Below, in pieces: positions 9,643 to 19,080 of a stretch of 64,000 nucleotides of DNA; positions within the stretch are counted from its first letter, which is position 1; the number at the start of each line of letters is the position of its first letter. Made by a program: the position numbers and the translations under genes. The DNA is from Staphylococcus lloydii (lineage in GTDB: Bacteria; Bacillota; Bacilli; Staphylococcales; Staphylococcaceae), in assembly GCF_015775975.1 (NCBI RefSeq), contig NZ_CP064056.1, forward strand, positions 2,170,001-2,234,000, given 5' to 3'. A model generated the notes under the pieces. That model saw only the letters and a program-made list of their open reading frames with translations, searched no databases and was not told the DNA's origin.

Positions 9643-9683
9643 ATGTCTCAACTCAAAAGATAACTTTATCTGAGTTGAGACAT
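9643..9683. terminator. Convergent terminator between the rpiR-type gene and mvaK2
   Basis: Thirteen-base perfect arms ATGTCTCAACTCA / TGAGTTGAGACAT enclose an inner AAAGATAA/TTTATCT pairing. The hairpin lies between two convergent genes and could serve both, although the T-tracts are modest. Confidence 0.65.
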
Positions 9684-9706
9684 ATTTGCTTTGGTTCCAT
9701 CCTTTA

Positions 9707-10783
9707 TTATTGCCCGTGATGTATATTAAATTCTAATGGTTGTACATTATTACGTTGCCATTCGTCATAGATAGCATTTTTGTTAACGTCACTGCGTATA
9801 ATTGTAATACCACAGTCGCCACCGCCTGCACCCGACGTCTTCGCGGCACCACCATGTGCTTCTGCAATGTCACATAATGTTTTCAAATGTGGCGTTTCGA
9901 TATCAATCGTCGCCTCACGATCCATCTGTTGAATAATCGAACGATTGTGACGAATCATCTGCTGCACACCTTTAATATGATTAGTCTTAAAGGCATGAAT
10001 TAACTTTTCTACACAAGCATGTGATTGTTCTAAAAATTTACCGTAAAAAGTAGGGTCAGATTTTAGTCTTTTAACTTCACTCACTAAATGGTGAGAAGAA
10101 GCTGGAGAACCAGTCCACCCTATGAGTACTTCCATATTTTCTGGCGCTTGAAGTGGTTCAATGTGTAAACCTGGCCAGTTTTTCTTTAATACTTCATTAA
10201 CAGAAGTATCTTCAATTTGTTGCATAACCCACTCGTGATCAAATGTACTGTAAGCAAGCCACCCAGTATAAACACTTACTGCAATATCTCCACAAGAGCT
10301 TAAACTTTGTAATTTCATGTTGGCAATAACCGCCAGTTTATAAATATAAAGATTTGATAATTGCATGTCATAAAATTCATTTAACGCTTTTACTATTGAG
10401 ACTAATACAGCTGCACTTGAACCGAGACCATATTTATGGCCAGAAGCATCATCCAAATTACTATCAATTGTTAGATGGAAATGTTTTAGCTTAATATTGT
10501 TACTGCGAACATATTGTTCAAACACTTCTATTGCAGTAATTACGTATTTTAATTGTTGCGCAGCGTTCACATCAGATAGAACGATATTATCTTCACGTCG
10601 CTGGAAGGTAATGGGTTCGTGGTGTAATGTTTTTGAATGTATAGAACTTTGGGTTATATCCGCTTCTTCAATCGTAGCCGTTACGAAACGATCTACTGCT
10701 ATCAATACAGATTTGTAACCTGGTTCAGTCACTGCATATTCGCCAGCGATATATAATTTACCGGGTGCTTTCACTTGAATCAT
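9707..10783 (-). CDS. mvaK2: Phosphomevalonate kinase
   Basis: A GHMP kinase of 358 residues that phosphorylates phosphomevalonate to diphosphomevalonate, the fifth step of the mevalonate route. It has the N-terminal motif VKAPGKLYIAGEYAV, the ATP-binding loop HKYGLGSSAAVLVS (about 116-129) and the C-terminal AAKTSGAGGGDCGI. It is the last gene of the three-gene operon mvaK1-mvaD-mvaK2, 12 bases after mvaD, in the order found in all staphylococci I know. The start is preceded by GGAAGAGA. Confidence 0.96.
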   Translation of the reverse strand: MIQVKAPGKLYIAGEYAVTEPGYKSVLIAVDRFVTATIEEADITQSSIHSKTLHHEPITFQRREDNIVLSDVNAAQQLKYVITAIEVFEQYVRSNNIKLKHFHLTIDSNLDDASGHKYGLGSSAAVLVSIVKALNEFYDMQLSNLYIYKLAVIANMKLQSLSSCGDIAVSVYTGWLAYSTFDHEWVMQQIEDTSVNEVLKKNWPGLHIEPLQAPENMEVLIGWTGSPASSHHLVSEVKRLKSDPTFYGKFLEQSHACVEKLIHAFKTNHIKGVQQMIRHNRSIIQQMDREATIDIETPHLKTLCDIAEAHGGAAKTSGAGGGDCGITIIRSDVNKNAIYDEWQRNNVQPLEFNIHHGQ

Positions 10784-10795
10784 TTTATCTCTTCC

Positions 10796-11779
10796 TTATT
10801 CTATAATTTCTACTCCAGAACGCGTAATGTCACTTGCTATAATTTTGTCATGTCCAAAATAACTTTCTAACTGCTCTATTACATATTGCTTATGTCTTTG
10901 TTCGACTAAAATTTTAACATTTGGGCCTGCATCCATAGTGAAATAACAAGGATGGCCTGCCTCTCTACATTGATGTACAATTTCCATTGCTTGATAACTG
11001 TCGGCAACAAGATAAGAAAATGGCGGTTGTGCACCTAAATTTGTCGCATGCATACGTAAACCATTGGCCTCAATAATTTCGCCCATACCTACAAAGTCTT
11101 TATGCGCAATAGCCGTCTTAACATTTGCGATATCTTCATCAACATAATCTAACCAATATTGATAAAAACGTGACGTCTCTCTAGTTAAAGACATACCTGC
11201 GCGGCTAGATACTTTTTTCGATTTATTATTAATAACTACAAAAATCATAGCTAAATCGTCTTCCCAATTGTCGGCATCAATAGGAAAACTATAAGATGAA
11301 TCATCATCATGTCCTTTTTCCCATTCTACAAAGCCACCAAAAATGCTACGTGAAGCAGATCCCGAACCTCTACGGGCAAGTTTAGATAACTCACGTTTAC
11401 TATAATTTAGTTGCAAGGCTTCATTACAAGCTGCTGCTAAAGCGGCATATGCACTAGCAGAGGAAGCTAATCCTGCTGCGGTTGGCACATAGTTATCACT
11501 TTCTATATAAGCAAACATTGAGGTATTACTTTTATCTCGTACCATATCCATATATTTACGGATTTTGGCACTTTCTTTATCATCTACTTCGACACCGTTT
11601 AATACTAACTTATCTTCGGTATATGTTTCATCAAAAGTGACTTTTGTTTCCGTATAAAAACGTTCTAATGACACTGATAAACTGTTATTCATCGGTAAAA
11701 TTAATTGTTCATCAGCCTTACCCCAATATTTAATTAACGCAATATTTGTATGTGCGCGCGCTTTACCACTTTTAGCCAA
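10796..11779 (-). CDS. mvaD: Diphosphomevalonate decarboxylase
   Basis: A GHMP-family enzyme of 327 residues that makes isopentenyl diphosphate by ATP-dependent decarboxylation. Signature NIALIKYWGKAD (12-23) and the phosphate-binding loop AAGLASSASAYAAL (101-114) are intact, as is the C-terminal MDAGPNVKIL segment. It starts with TTG eight bases after GGAGGG; no better ATG is present. It is the middle gene of the mevalonate operon, with only a few bases between it and mvaK1. Confidence 0.96.
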   Translation of the reverse strand: MAKSGKARAHTNIALIKYWGKADEQLILPMNNSLSVSLERFYTETKVTFDETYTEDKLVLNGVEVDDKESAKIRKYMDMVRDKSNTSMFAYIESDNYVPTAAGLASSASAYAALAAACNEALQLNYSKRELSKLARRGSGSASRSIFGGFVEWEKGHDDDSSYSFPIDADNWEDDLAMIFVVINNKSKKVSSRAGMSLTRETSRFYQYWLDYVDEDIANVKTAIAHKDFVGMGEIIEANGLRMHATNLGAQPPFSYLVADSYQAMEIVHQCREAGHPCYFTMDAGPNVKILVEQRHKQYVIEQLESYFGHDKIIASDITRSGVEIIE

Positions 11780-11784
11780 GTTGT

Positions 11785-12708
11785 TTACCCTCCTAAATAT
11801 TCAATCCATGTATGATGCGCACCAAGATCATGGGCACTTTGTTGTATTTTTTGTGCAGTCTCAAGGTCTTCCGCGAGAAGAATCATACTTCCTCCTCTAC
11901 CACTACCAGTTAATTTACCAGCTATAGCACCTTGTTTCTTACTTTCAGATAAAATAAGTTCGATTTTTTCATGACTGACAGTTAAATACCTTAAACATTC
12001 CTGACAAGAATTAAAAATAGTCGCTAACTTATTAAAATTAGAATCTTTAATCGCGTCACTAGCATCATAAACCATTTTACCAATATGTTCGATATATTGC
12101 AGATATTTATCATCGGAATCACATAAATTATGTACATCTTCAACTGATTCTTTCGTCGATCCCTGTATTCCAGTATCTACAATGACCATATAACCGTTCA
12201 ACGTTAATGTTTTTAAATTTTCGACATTACCTTGTTTAAACCATACTGGTTTGTTTGAAACAATCGTTTGTGTGTCAATGCCACTCGGTTTACCATGTGC
12301 TATTCTTTCTGACCAATTTGCTTCAGAAATTAATAACTCATCTGATAATGGTTGGTCCAAATAATCATAACTTGCTCTAATAAACGCTACCGCAAAAGCG
12401 GCACTTGATCCTAGTCCACGTGAAGGTGGTAAATTAGTTTCAATCGTTACTTTAATTGGTTCTTTGATGTTATATTTTTCTATAAAGCGTGTAGTCACTG
12501 CTTTTAAATGTTCAGGTGCAGTTGCTAAATTACCAGTATAAACATCACTCGAAATATATGATTTTTCATCATCGTCTCTTGATGTAATTGTTGCACGAAC
12601 AACCCCTGAAGTGAATGGAATAGCAATAGCTGGTTGCCCAAACGTGACTGCATGTTCTCCAATTAATATTACTTTTCCATTTGCTTCACCATAACCATAT
12701 TGTGTCAT
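11785..12708 (-). CDS. mvaK1: Mevalonate kinase
   Basis: A GHMP kinase of 307 residues that phosphorylates mevalonate. Visible signatures are GKVILIGEHAVTFGQPAIAI (about 11-30), the ATP loop LPPSRGLGSSAAFAV (93-107) and the C-terminal AGKLTGSGRGGSMILL. It is the first gene of the operon that makes isopentenyl diphosphate for undecaprenyl lipid and quinone synthesis. The upstream 440 bases contain its promoter region but no other gene that I can support. Confidence 0.96.
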   Translation of the reverse strand: MTQYGYGEANGKVILIGEHAVTFGQPAIAIPFTSGVVRATITSRDDDEKSYISSDVYTGNLATAPEHLKAVTTRFIEKYNIKEPIKVTIETNLPPSRGLGSSAAFAVAFIRASYDYLDQPLSDELLISEANWSERIAHGKPSGIDTQTIVSNKPVWFKQGNVENLKTLTLNGYMVIVDTGIQGSTKESVEDVHNLCDSDDKYLQYIEHIGKMVYDASDAIKDSNFNKLATIFNSCQECLRYLTVSHEKIELILSESKKQGAIAGKLTGSGRGGSMILLAEDLETAQKIQQSAHDLGAHHTWIEYLGG

Positions 12709-13073
12709 TTATCAATCACCTTTAGACTTTTCTATAATTTATATTCTTCATCAATTTAACTTAATAACTAACGGTCTCTAAAAAATTGCAGGTAGGAATT
12801 ATGAAATTTATCTTAGTTATTATTTAAATGACAGGCACTAAAAATTTCACACATTAAAGTCTATAATCTCATAATTATATTTTTATGTTATCGGGCTAAA
12901 GTCATATCTTTATAGTTATAAAAATTAATACCTGCTACTAATTTAATATCATACCACTCTATTATAGAACTCATTCATAATATATTCAAAAATATGAGTA
13001 CTATTTTTAATAAAAAGGAACAATCTACATACTTTATATATATTACTTGGTCTAAAAATATAATTCAATAATA
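12709..13073. other. AT-rich intergenic region, no gene seen
   Basis: A non-coding stretch upstream of mvaK1 and downstream of the lipL terminator. I see no open frame with a ribosome site and no strong hairpin. It must hold the mvaK1 promoter on the minus strand, but no consensus promoter stands out. Confidence 0.5.
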
Positions 13074-13114
13074 AATAGGCGGTACGCTAACAAAAATTAG
13101 CACACCAGCCTATT
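13074..13114 (-). terminator. Probable terminator of the pta-lipL operon
   Basis: Arms AATAGGC / GCCTATT with inner pairing GGT/ACC and GCTAA/TTAGC are followed on the minus strand by TTATTATTG. It lies just after the lipL stop. The stem has bulges, so confidence is moderate. Confidence 0.6.
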
Positions 13115-13152
13115 TTAACAATTAATTACTTTCTTTAATCAGACACAATATA

Positions 13153-13992
13153 TTAGTTTTCCATAAAAGTATTAATCTTTTCGTTTCGCGCAATTATTTT
13201 ATCAAAATAACCTTCATAGCGAGACCATTCAATGTCTGTAATAGGTTCCATATTTAAACGACCACCTAAATCTTTTAACGCATAAAGCAATTGGAACATA
13301 ACATCTTGTACTGTAATTTCTCGATCTAATAATGTTGCTAAAGATGCCATACAATGAGGTTCAATATTAGGATAAGTGAATTTTGTATCTTGTCCTTGTT
13401 TTGCTCTCTCGTAAAATGTTTTCATCATTTGTGCACGTTCAGCTCCTGAACCTTCAATACACAAATACACTTGAACGGCTATACCGCCTCTTACACGTCT
13501 TTGAGATATACCAGCAAACTTTTTCCCATTGATACTTAAATCAAATTTTCCTGGACAATACGAACGTTCAATTTCGTGCGTTTCTATTTCAACGTCTTCA
13601 TCTTCAAACATTTTAGCAACGAGTAAGTACATCACACTAAATGCTTCATCAATTGTCGTTTCAGTTTTGCCTTTGAAGATTAACGAAATATTTAAAATAC
13701 CTTGGTCTAAAACGACACCGAGTCCACCAGAGTTTCTTACTATGGCATTATAACCTTGCTCATCTGTTAAATAACGTATGCCATCTTTTAAAAAAGGCAA
13801 TCGCGAATCATGGATACCCAAAATAACAACGTGTTGATGAATCCAAGTGCGTACGACGTTACTTGATTCTTCTCTCCCTACACTTTCAGAAAAAGTGTCA
13901 TCGAATGCAAATGATTGCATAGGTTCTAAACCTGAAGAATGATCAATGTAACGCCAGTCTACGCCATTGAAATATTTACTTGCTATATCCAT
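13153..13992 (-). CDS. lipL: Octanoyl-[GcvH]:protein N-octanoyltransferase / lipoate ligase family
   Basis: A 279-residue biotin/lipoate transferase-fold protein. It carries RNSGGLGVV (about 86-94, equivalent to the lipoate ligase RRxGGGxV loop), the probable catalytic Cys146 in ERSYCPGKFDLSING, and the Lys of GKKFAGISQRR. A Cys in this position and adjacency to pta match LipL, which moves octanoyl from GcvH to E2 subunits, rather than an ATP-dependent lipoate ligase. Its start overlaps the pta stop by one base (TAATG), so the two are coupled. Confidence 0.87.
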   Translation of the reverse strand: MDIASKYFNGVDWRYIDHSSGLEPMQSFAFDDTFSESVGREESSNVVRTWIHQHVVILGIHDSRLPFLKDGIRYLTDEQGYNAIVRNSGGLGVVLDQGILNISLIFKGKTETTIDEAFSVMYLLVAKMFEDEDVEIETHEIERSYCPGKFDLSINGKKFAGISQRRVRGGIAVQVYLCIEGSGAERAQMMKTFYERAKQGQDTKFTYPNIEPHCMASLATLLDREITVQDVMFQLLYALKDLGGRLNMEPITDIEWSRYEGYFDKIIARNEKINTFMEN

Positions 13993-14978
13993 TATTGTAA
14001 TGATTGAGCCGCAGTAATAATAGAAAGGTTATAAACGTCTTCTGTTGAACAACCACGTGATAAGTCATTAACTGGTGAGTTAAGTCCTTGTAATACTGGA
14101 CCTACTGCATCATAACCACCTAAACGTTGTGCAATTTTATAACCTATATTACCAGCTTCCAAGCTTGGGAATACAAATACGTTAGCATCACCTTGTATTT
14201 GGGCATCTGGTGCTTTCTTCTTAGCTACTTCTGGTACAATAGCAGCGTCAAATTGGAATTCACCATCGACAATAACGTCAGTTAAGTTATCTTCTTTGAT
14301 TTTTTGTTGTGCTAATTCAACTGCCGTAGAAACTTTTTCAACATCGTCAGACTTAGCTGAGCCTTTAGTTGAGAAACTTAACATTGCTACGCGAGGAGAC
14401 ATACCAAATGATTGTGCCGATTTTGCACTTTCAACTGCAATTTCTGCTAAGTCTTGAGCTTCTAATGTAGGATTGATTGCGCAATCTCCGAAGATATATT
14501 GTTTGTCATCTTTAATCATAAAGAAGATGCCTGATGTTTTAGATACACCTGGTTTCGTTTTAATGATTTGTAAGGCTGGGCGTACAGTATCTCCTGTAGA
14601 ATGAGCAGCACCACTTACTAATCCTTCTGCTTTGCCAGTATAAACAAGCATAGTACCAAAATAATTTACATCGTTTAACATTTCTTGTGCTTGTTCTTCC
14701 GTAGCTTTACCTTTACGACGTTCTACAAAAGCAGCTACTAATTCACTACGTAATTCACTTGTAGCCGGATCAATGATTTCTAAATTTGAAATATCTAAGT
14801 TTTTATCGTTTGCTAAAGCTTTGACATTCGCTTCGTTTCCTAATAAAACTGGCGCAACTAAATCACTTTCTTGTAATTGTACAGCTGCCGATAATACTCT
14901 TTCATCTTCACCTTCAGGTAAGACGATTCTTACATTTTTCCCTGAAAGTTTTTGTTGTAATACATCTAATAAAGACAT
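13992..14978 (-). CDS. pta: Phosphate acetyltransferase
   Basis: A 328-residue phosphotransacetylase that converts acetyl-CoA and phosphate to acetyl phosphate. It is the short bacterial form with only the PTA_PTB domain. Characteristic segments are IVLPEGEDERVLSAA near the N-terminus, VSGAAHSTGDTVRPALQIIKT, GDCAINPTLEAQDLAEIA and the C-terminal NDLSRGCSTEDVYNLS. AAGGAGG precedes the ATG. It is co-transcribed with lipL and divergent from hemQ, the usual staphylococcal arrangement. Confidence 0.96.
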   Translation of the reverse strand: MSLLDVLQQKLSGKNVRIVLPEGEDERVLSAAVQLQESDLVAPVLLGNEANVKALANDKNLDISNLEIIDPATSELRSELVAAFVERRKGKATEEQAQEMLNDVNYFGTMLVYTGKAEGLVSGAAHSTGDTVRPALQIIKTKPGVSKTSGIFFMIKDDKQYIFGDCAINPTLEAQDLAEIAVESAKSAQSFGMSPRVAMLSFSTKGSAKSDDVEKVSTAVELAQQKIKEDNLTDVIVDGEFQFDAAIVPEVAKKKAPDAQIQGDANVFVFPSLEAGNIGYKIAQRLGGYDAVGPVLQGLNSPVNDLSRGCSTEDVYNLSIITAAQSLQ

Positions 14979-15147
14979 AATAGCCTCCTTGAATATTTAT
15001 GTTTAGTTATTTTCCAATGCTATTATACGCTATTTTTACTTATAATTCCATGTCACGAATTTGTAATCATTTACTTATGTTATAACGTTTCCTTTATGAT
15101 AAAATTTTTATTGAGATAAGATTAATTCATACAAAGGAGCGATATAA

Positions 15148-15897
15148 ATGCCACAAGCACCAGAAACTTTAGATGGTTGGTATAGCTTACATTTATTTTA
15201 TGCTATAGATTGGACAACTTTACGCTTAGTTCCAGAAACAGATCGTCAAACTATGGTCGAGGAACTTCAATCATTTTTAACAAAACATGAATCTGCACGT
15301 ACTAACAATGCCGGAGATCATGCTTTTTACAACATTACAGGACAAAAAGCCGACATATTACTATGGGTCTTAAGACCTGAATTAAAAGATTTAAACGCTG
15401 TAGAAAATGAGTTTAACAAATTACAAATTACAGATTATTTAATCCCAACATATTCATACGTTTCAATTATTGAATTAGGAAATTATCTAGCAGGCAAATC
15501 AGATGAAGACCCATATGAAAACCCACATATCAAACCTAGATTATTCCCAGAATTGCCAACTTCAGAATATATTTGTTTCTATCCTATGGATAAACGTCGT
15601 AACGAAACTTATAACTGGTATATGTTACCACTTGAAAAACGCCAAGAGTTAATGTATAACCACGGAAAAATCGGACGTAAATATGCAGGTAAAATCAAAC
15701 AATTCATTACAGGTTCTGTTGGCTTAGACGATTACGAATGGGGCGTTACACTATTTGCTGACGATCCATTACAATTCAAAAAAATAGTTTATGAAATGAG
15801 ATTCGATGAGACTACCGCTCGTTATGGTGACTTTGGTAGTTTCTATGTAGGACAAATTATTAAAAGTGAACAATTGCCTTCATTCTTTGCACTTTAA
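15148..15897 (+). CDS. hemQ: Coproheme decarboxylase (HemQ)
   Basis: A 249-residue chlorite-dismutase-fold enzyme. It performs the last step of the coproporphyrin-dependent heme pathway of Gram-positives, converting coproheme III to heme b with hydrogen peroxide. Catalytic Tyr145 ([10 protein letters not shown], 141-150) and the proximal His172 ([13 protein letters not shown]) are present at the expected positions. The distal pocket lacks the Arg of true chlorite dismutases, in line with HemQ. AAGGAGCGATATAA precedes the ATG. It is monocistronic, with its own terminator. Confidence 0.95.
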   Translation: MPQAPETLDGWYSLHLFYAIDWTTLRLVPETDRQTMVEELQSFLTKHESARTNNAGDHAFYNITGQKADILLWVLRPELKDLNAVENEFNKLQITDYLIPTYSYVSIIELGNYLAGKSDEDPYENPHIKPRLFPELPTSEYICFYPMDKRRNETYNWYMLPLEKRQELMYNHGKIGRKYAGKIKQFITGSVGLDDYEWGVTLFADDPLQFKKIVYEMRFDETTARYGDFGSFYVGQIIKSEQLPSFFAL

Positions 15898-15911
15898 AGT
15901 TGATAACACAA

Positions 15912-15945
15912 AAAAGCGTCTGAACTCATAAGTTCAGACGCTTTT
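15912..15945 (+). terminator. hemQ terminator
   Basis: Perfect 15-base arms AAAAGCGTCTGAACT / AGTTCAGACGCTTTT lie 15 bases after the hemQ stop. Confidence 0.9.
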
Positions 15946-16214
15946 GTAGTGTGTTTGGGAGAACTTTTTCACTACAATAAATTCAGTCAATATTGTCGCT
16001 ACTCAATATCAAATCATTTTTTTAACCGTTACGAACAACCGGCCAACAATATTATACATAGAAATTATAGATTGTTGCAAACTTTTTTGTGTCACAAAAT
16101 AAATTTCAGCGATTTAAACTCTTTACGTATTTATTTTGATAATGTAAAACAAAAATTGTATTCCATGGTACAATAAAGCTTCATTAATGAAATTAAATAA
16201 TATTTGGTGATGTC
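15946..16214. other. Intergenic region, no gene supported
   Basis: An AT-rich gap between hemQ and the exporter genes. A 75-codon frame exists here, but it starts inside the hemQ terminator tail, has no ribosome site and no recognisable domain, so I treat it as non-coding. The promoter of the exporter pair should lie near its 3' end. Confidence 0.5.
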
Positions 16215-16988
16215 ATGACAACTTTAAATAAATTAACTGAAAATTCCAACGAAAAACTAGTCAAAGATGTGGTTGTGCTTGCTGGCCGTATTTTACTCGA
16301 ATCAGGTGCTGAAGGCACACGTGTAGAAGATACGATGACACGTATCGCAAACGCACTCGGTTACACAGAAAGCAATAGCTTTGTAACCAACACAGTAATC
16401 AATTTTATGTTACATAACGAATCTAATCCGAGGATTTTCAGAATAAAAACGCGTGATACTAACTTATTTCGTATTTCACGTACAAATGGTGTATCCCGAA
16501 AAATTGCTAAAAATGAAATATCTTTAGTAGATGCATATAAAGAATTAGAAAAAATTTACAGTGAACAAAGCATACAGCATGATTTAGTTTATAAATTTAT
16601 CGCTGCAAGTATAATATCTGTAAGCTTTTTATATTTACAAGGTGGTCACTTAATAGACGTTTTCACAGCTTTATTTGCTGGTGCATTTGGCTATATCGTT
16701 GTAGAAATTTTAGATCGTAAATTACATACACATTTTATACCTGAATTTTTTGGCGCAACCGTCATCGGTTTATTGGCTGTTCTCGGTAATCATTTATTCC
16801 CCGGTGGTTCTATAGAAACCATAATTATCGCTGCCGTCATGCCTATCGTCCCGGGTGTATTAATAACGAACGCAATCCAAGATTTATTTGGTGGACATAT
16901 GTTAATGTTTACAACTAAATCGCTCGAAGCACTTGTTACCGCTTTTGGTATCGGAGCTGGCGTCGGTACAATTTTAATCATAGTTTAG
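16215..16988 (+). CDS. Threonine/serine exporter family protein, large part (ThrE N-terminal domain)
   Basis: A 257-residue protein of the ThrE/DUF1212 family. Residues 1-120 are soluble, with VLAGRILLESGAEGTRVEDTMTRIANALGY, the conserved start of this domain. About four to five membrane segments follow from residue 135, with VMPIVPGVLITNAIQDLFGGH as the hallmark loop. It pairs with the next gene, a small ThrE_2-type protein 11 bases downstream. Together they equal the two halves of full-length ThrE exporters. Transport of threonine or serine is a family inference. Confidence 0.85.
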   Translation: MTTLNKLTENSNEKLVKDVVVLAGRILLESGAEGTRVEDTMTRIANALGYTESNSFVTNTVINFMLHNESNPRIFRIKTRDTNLFRISRTNGVSRKIAKNEISLVDAYKELEKIYSEQSIQHDLVYKFIAASIISVSFLYLQGGHLIDVFTALFAGAFGYIVVEILDRKLHTHFIPEFFGATVIGLLAVLGNHLFPGGSIETIIIAAVMPIVPGVLITNAIQDLFGGHMLMFTTKSLEALVTAFGIGAGVGTILIIV

Positions 16989-16999
16989 GAGAGCTGCCT

Positions 17000-17452
17000 A
17001 TGTTTTGGATATTAAATTTAATATTTAGTTATGCTGCCTCATTGTTCTTCGGCGTTATTTTTGACGTTCCAAAACGCCTCTATAATACTGCTGGTATCGT
17101 AGGTGCAAGTGGCTGGATGGTATATATTTTCTTTTCAGAAGGTTTAGAACTTCATAAAATTTATAGTAGTTTTTTTGGTAGTTTAGCTTTAGGACTACTA
17201 AGTCACATTATGGCTCGTTTAAAAAAAGAACCTGCTATTATTTTTATGATTCCTGGTATCATTCCTTTAGTACCCGGAGGATTAGCATTTGATGCTACAA
17301 AAAATTTAATCTTAGTACAATTTAGTAAGGCGATCAATACAATGTTGGAAGTCACTTTAATCGCCGGTGCTATAGCTTTAGGATTATTATTTGCCGATCA
17401 ATTTTGGAAATTAATTATCTCTGGCACGAAACGTACTCGCCGTAAAATATAG
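17000..17452 (+). CDS. Threonine/serine exporter family protein, small part (ThrE_2)
   Basis: A 150-residue membrane protein with four to five hydrophobic segments. The block FMIPGIIPLVPGGLAFDATKN mirrors the VPG loop of the larger partner and is typical of the YjjB/ThrE_2 domain. AGGAGAGCTGCCT precedes the ATG and the gap to the upstream gene is 11 bases, so the two form an operon and probably one heteromeric transporter. Substrate not demonstrated. Confidence 0.85.
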   Translation: MFWILNLIFSYAASLFFGVIFDVPKRLYNTAGIVGASGWMVYIFFSEGLELHKIYSSFFGSLALGLLSHIMARLKKEPAIIFMIPGIIPLVPGGLAFDATKNLILVQFSKAINTMLEVTLIAGAIALGLLFADQFWKLIISGTKRTRRKI

Positions 17453-17454
17453 CT

Positions 17455-17496
17455 AAAAACTATCGTCCTAGTACATTAACTAAGACGATAGTTTTT
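17455..17496. terminator. Bidirectional terminator after the ThrE-type pair
   Basis: Arms AAAAACTATCGTC / GACGATAGTTTTT have T-runs on both strands. The hairpin lies between convergent genes. Confidence 0.88.
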
Positions 17497-17520
17497 ATTT
17501 TGTATCAAACTGCTATTACT

Positions 17521-18924
17521 TTAATGCTTCGTTGATGTTTTAAGCAAACTACTAGGAATAATAATACAAAGTAGTAAAATCGCTGCAAATAGAAAGCTCC
17601 AATGATAACCTACAATCGAATGATTGCTAGACGTATGAATATGAGTCGTATAGCTCGCTACAATTGTGGCAATAATTGCCGTACCGAAAGTGGTACCTAA
17701 TTGTTCAATTATATTTACGCCGACACCCGCTTCAGGCAATTGTTCTTCTGCAAGTCCTTTATAAGCATTACTTGTTAAAGGTAACATAATACCTCCGACA
17801 CATAAGCCACGTACAAACAGTGTTAATAGTATCCAAATCATCGGTGTATGATTCGTAATGAATATTAGTGGCACCGAACCTATAAGAGATAAAATAATAC
17901 TAATTAATAACACGCGCTTAGCGCCATATTTATCTGTCGCTTTACCAATAAATGGTCTTGTAATTAACATTCCCACACCTTGGGGAATAAGTGCTATCGC
18001 AGCTTGAATTTCAGTATAGTGTTTAAACGTTTGAAAAAACAATGGCAAAATAATCATAGGACCTAAAATTGCCATATTCGCTAACAACAGCCCAACACTT
18101 GATACAGCGAAATTTCTCGTTTTAAAAAGTTCTAACGGTAATACAGTCGGTCTTTTACTCATACGATCATAAATGACATATGCAATAAACATAACTGCGC
18201 CTATTATCATAAACAGTACCGTACTTTTATTATTGAAATTATTAAACTGTGAAGCACTAGTAACGCCATAAATTATTGTTACAGTGAACACGGCTAAAAG
18301 AAGCAAACCTACTAAATCTAATTTTTGATGCTTCTTAAATGGCTCAAATTGAGGTAAATTTTTCATCATTAAGGGTACTGCAACGATTGTTACTATAACG
18401 TTAATGAAAAATAACCATTGCCATGACGCTAATTGTAATAACACACCACCTAAAACGGGACCTAATATCGGTCCTAATATCATAGGTGTCGTTACAATAG
18501 CAATCACACGTCCTAAATAGGCTTCACCTGCAACTTTTACTAATAGCGTAGACATTAGCGTCGTAATAATACCAGCGCTAAAGCCTTGAATCACTCTAAA
18601 GACGATAAATAAAATTACAGAATTACTAAATCCAACACACAGAGAAATAATACCAAAAGTAATGACAGCATTGATAAATACACGCTTGCCATTAAATTTG
18701 TTCATCAACCAACCAGAGATTGGTACAGCTAATGCTAGAGCTAATATATATCCTGTAATCGCCCATTGTAATAAGCTTAAAGTTGTATGAAATGTAGCTG
18801 ATAATTGTTTTATAGCAATGTTGACCATCGTGGAATCTAACATAGGCGCAATCGCACCTAAAGCGATAGACCACGCAGCAACTAATATATGTTGTGGAAT
18901 TTTATTATGAGATTCTCGTTCCAT
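17521..18924 (-). CDS. DHA2-family MFS drug efflux transporter
   Basis: A 467-residue proton-drug antiporter of the EmrB/QacA (DHA2) group, with about 14 predicted hydrophobic segments. Motif C-like LGPILGPVLGGVLLQLASWQWLFFINV sits in the fifth helix, and the first helix carries APMLDSTMVNIAIKQL with the conserved Asp. It starts MERESHNKIPQHI, downstream of a promoter overlapped by an inverted repeat. A MarR-type regulator gene lies just upstream in the same direction, so drug-inducible control is likely. Substrates unknown. Confidence 0.88.
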   Translation of the reverse strand: MERESHNKIPQHILVAAWSIALGAIAPMLDSTMVNIAIKQLSATFHTTLSLLQWAITGYILALALAVPISGWLMNKFNGKRVFINAVITFGIISLCVGFSNSVILFIVFRVIQGFSAGIITTLMSTLLVKVAGEAYLGRVIAIVTTPMILGPILGPVLGGVLLQLASWQWLFFINVIVTIVAVPLMMKNLPQFEPFKKHQKLDLVGLLLLAVFTVTIIYGVTSASQFNNFNNKSTVLFMIIGAVMFIAYVIYDRMSKRPTVLPLELFKTRNFAVSSVGLLLANMAILGPMIILPLFFQTFKHYTEIQAAIALIPQGVGMLITRPFIGKATDKYGAKRVLLISIILSLIGSVPLIFITNHTPMIWILLTLFVRGLCVGGIMLPLTSNAYKGLAEEQLPEAGVGVNIIEQLGTTFGTAIIATIVASYTTHIHTSSNHSIVGYHWSFLFAAILLLCIIIPSSLLKTSTKH

Positions 18925-18952
18925 AAATACATCCTTTCAATAATGTTTCCTT

Positions 18953-18983
18953 AGAAACAAAATACTAAACCTGTTTTGTTTCT
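18953..18983. promoter_or_regulatory. Operator-like inverted repeat over the efflux gene promoter
   Basis: Ten-base arms AGAAACAAAA / TTTTGTTTCT with an 11-base spacer. They overlap a minus-strand promoter whose -35 TTGACA is at 18985-18990 and -10 TAGTAT at 18962-18967, 17 bases apart. A repressor bound here would block RNA polymerase; the adjacent MarR protein is the obvious candidate. Confidence 0.75.
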
Positions 18984-19017
18984 TTGTCAACAAAATAATG
19001 AAACTTTTCCATAACAA

Positions 19018-19057
19018 AAACTACCGACTAATTTTCATATAAATTAGTCGGTAGTTT
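19018..19057. terminator. Terminator of the MarR-type gene
   Basis: Perfect 17-base arms AAACTACCGACTAATTT / AAATTAGTCGGTAGTTT are followed by TTTTTG on the minus strand. Confidence 0.9.
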
Positions 19058-19080
19058 AAAGTTTTTCATCAACTATAAAG

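Noticed and set aside
15949..16176. 75-codon frame after hemQ
   Set aside because: Starts in the tail of the hemQ terminator, lacks a ribosome site and shows no recognisable domain.
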